The notes beneath the pieces are model-generated. The model worked only from the letters and a program-made list of their open reading frames with translations, was not told where the DNA came from and did not search any database. From positions 1 to 6,134 of the forward strand of contig DEWM01000052.1 in NCBI GenBank assembly GCA_002363635.1: a stretch of DNA of 6,134 nucleotides, in the 5' to 3' direction. Positions 5,469 to 6,134 of the stretch are shown one piece after another. Origin of the DNA: Caryophanales bacterium UBA3210. Lineage in GTDB: Bacteria > Bacillota_I > Bacilli_A > RFN20 > CAG-449. Every line of letters begins with the position of its first letter. The stretch's first letter is position 1. Position numbers and translations under genes: made by a program.

Positions 5469-5776
5469 AATTAAAAATCATATTAATGATAGAAATGATT
5501 TTAGTAATGACAACTAATTTAAAAATCAAAACTATTAATAATTATGAGAAAACTAAAAGTGAACTGGAATATGCTTCTAGTCAAATCTATATTTCATTTT
5601 TAAAATATTCGAAAAATAATTCTTATGTAATTACTTATTTAAAATCCCAAGAAATTGATATTTTTAACGAAGAGATTACTTCTTCATCTTATCGTTATAC
5701 ATTACAAAAAAAATACTTCTCTTATGAAAAGAATAAAGAATTACTCCTAACTTTAGAAAAGTATTTTACATATTAA
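5465..5776 (+). CDS. Unrecognised small protein with pilin-like N-terminus, last gene of the cassette
   Basis: 103 residues. The N-terminus MKLKIILMIEMILVM has a Glu inside a short hydrophobic helix (Glu10 in LMIEMILVM). It resembles the Leu-Ile-Glu-Met string of type IV prepilins and competence pseudopilins, but no Gly/Ala cleavage residue precedes it and the hydrophobic stretch is too short for a typical pilin. The rest (18-103) is charged and mostly helical, rich in Lys, Glu, Ser and Tyr, with no cysteine. It may be a degenerate minor pseudopilin or a small anchored partner of the membrane protein before it. AAAGGA lies 8 nt before ATG 5465, and the start shares ATGA with the stop of the previous gene. 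The stop interlocks with that of the convergent coaE at 5773-5776; no terminator is visible. Confidence 0.65.
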   Translation: MKLKIILMIEMILVMTTNLKIKTINNYEKTKSELEYASSQIYISFLKYSKNNSYVITYLKSQEIDIFNEEITSSSYRYTLQKKYFSYEKNKELLLTLEKYFTY

Positions 5777-6134
5777 GAATTTAGAATTAATAAATATAAT
5801 TTATCAACATTCATGCGTAAATCAAGAAGTGAATAGTTGTTATCAATTAAATATGTACACTTTTTAGCGTTCTTATCAAATTGAGAAGATTCATTGAGTT
5901 TTAAATCTTTTGCAACATTGAGTGATTTACGAGCGTTTAAATGATTAATCTGAGTTAATGAAGAAGCTTGTACTCCAATAATGACATCAAAGAGATTTTC
6001 AAAACCTGCTTCAAATAATAAAGGAACTTCTACTACAACCATTTTTTCATTCATGTGAGAAGAAATAAATGATTCAATTTTAGCGCGGACTAGAGGATGA
6101 ACTAACTCTTCTAGTTCTTTCTTTTTATTTGGAT
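5773..6134 (-). CDS. coaE: Dephospho-CoA kinase, C-terminal part; 5' end beyond the window
   Basis: CoaE phosphorylates the ribose 3'-OH of dephospho-CoA, the last step of coenzyme A synthesis, in the cytoplasm. Reading the minus strand from the window edge, the frame is open and gives ELEELVHPLVR, the conserved L..L.HP.V/I stretch, then VVVEVPLLFEAGFENLFD, the family's signature VPLLFE block. YLIDNNYS close to the C-terminus matches the y.IDN.gs motif. The ATG at 6052-6054 is internal. The P-loop and Asp-containing N-terminal part lie outside the window. In the helical segment QINHLNAR, the first Arg of the usual QxxRxxxR pattern is His while the second is kept. Elsewhere in Bacilli coaE often sits after polA and mutM; here what follows its stop is the convergent cassette, with no terminator in the overlap. 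Confidence 0.92.
   Translation of the reverse strand, partial: PNKKKELEELVHPLVRAKIESFISSHMNEKMVVVEVPLLFEAGFENLFDVIIGVQASSLTQINHLNARKSLNVAKDLKLNESSQFDKNAKKCTYLIDNNYSLLDLRMNVDKLYLLILNS

Noticed and set aside
3043..5776. Toxin-antitoxin, CRISPR or insertion sequence
   Set aside because: No direct-repeat array, transposase motif, terminal inverted repeats with target duplications, or small toxin/antitoxin pair could be seen.

Overview
The window is AT-rich DNA from a low-GC Gram-positive bacterium (Bacillota, Bacilli-like). The lineage call is inference. It rests on the low GC, strong AAGGAG-type ribosome binding sites, short U-tailed hairpin terminators, an N-terminal lipoprotein signal, and TAA/TGA stops with TGG for Trp, which fits the standard bacterial code rather than a Mycoplasma code. 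A small, perhaps reduced gut Bacilli genome (RF39, Erysipelotrichia or Acholeplasma-like) is plausible but not provable from this window.

Left part (1-649): the 3' end of pnp (PNPase: end of the KH domain, S1 domain, charged tail) runs into a strong UUCG-loop terminator. About 30 bases further on there is a promoter-like pair (TTGAAA-17-TATTAT) and a second strong terminator hairpin with no gene between them. This could encode a tiny RNA of about 62 nt.

Middle, minus strand (614-2836): two separately terminated genes. The upstream one (2809 to 1829) encodes a predicted lipoprotein with two thioredoxin-like modules (CSAC and CPDC). The downstream one (1708 to 650) encodes a CNNM/CorC-type membrane protein with a CBS pair but no room for the usual C-terminal CorC_HlyC domain. 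Each has its own promoter-like sequence, RBS and terminator.

Right part, plus strand (3043-5776): this is the unusual region. A 129-residue protein with a C-terminal helix-turn-helix-like segment heads a tightly packed run of four very AT-rich, unrecognised genes. They encode a secreted beta-rich protein, a small single-anchor protein, a five-helix membrane protein and a second small anchored protein. All junctions overlap (16, 4, 11 and 4 nt), so the five genes are almost certainly one transcript. The mix of one polytopic membrane protein with two flanking cytosolic modules and two ~100-residue anchored proteins loosely recalls a stripped-down Tad or type IV pilus-like assembly, but no ATPase or prepilin peptidase is present and no residue motif proves it. 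The leader (2920-2997) carries repeated TTTTCAAA-type inverted elements that could be operators.

Right edge (5773-6134): the C-terminal part of coaE (dephospho-CoA kinase) on the minus strand converges on the cassette. The two genes interlock at a shared TTAA that supplies both stop codons, with no terminator visible between them. The cassette therefore appears lodged between a lipoprotein gene and a core coenzyme A gene.
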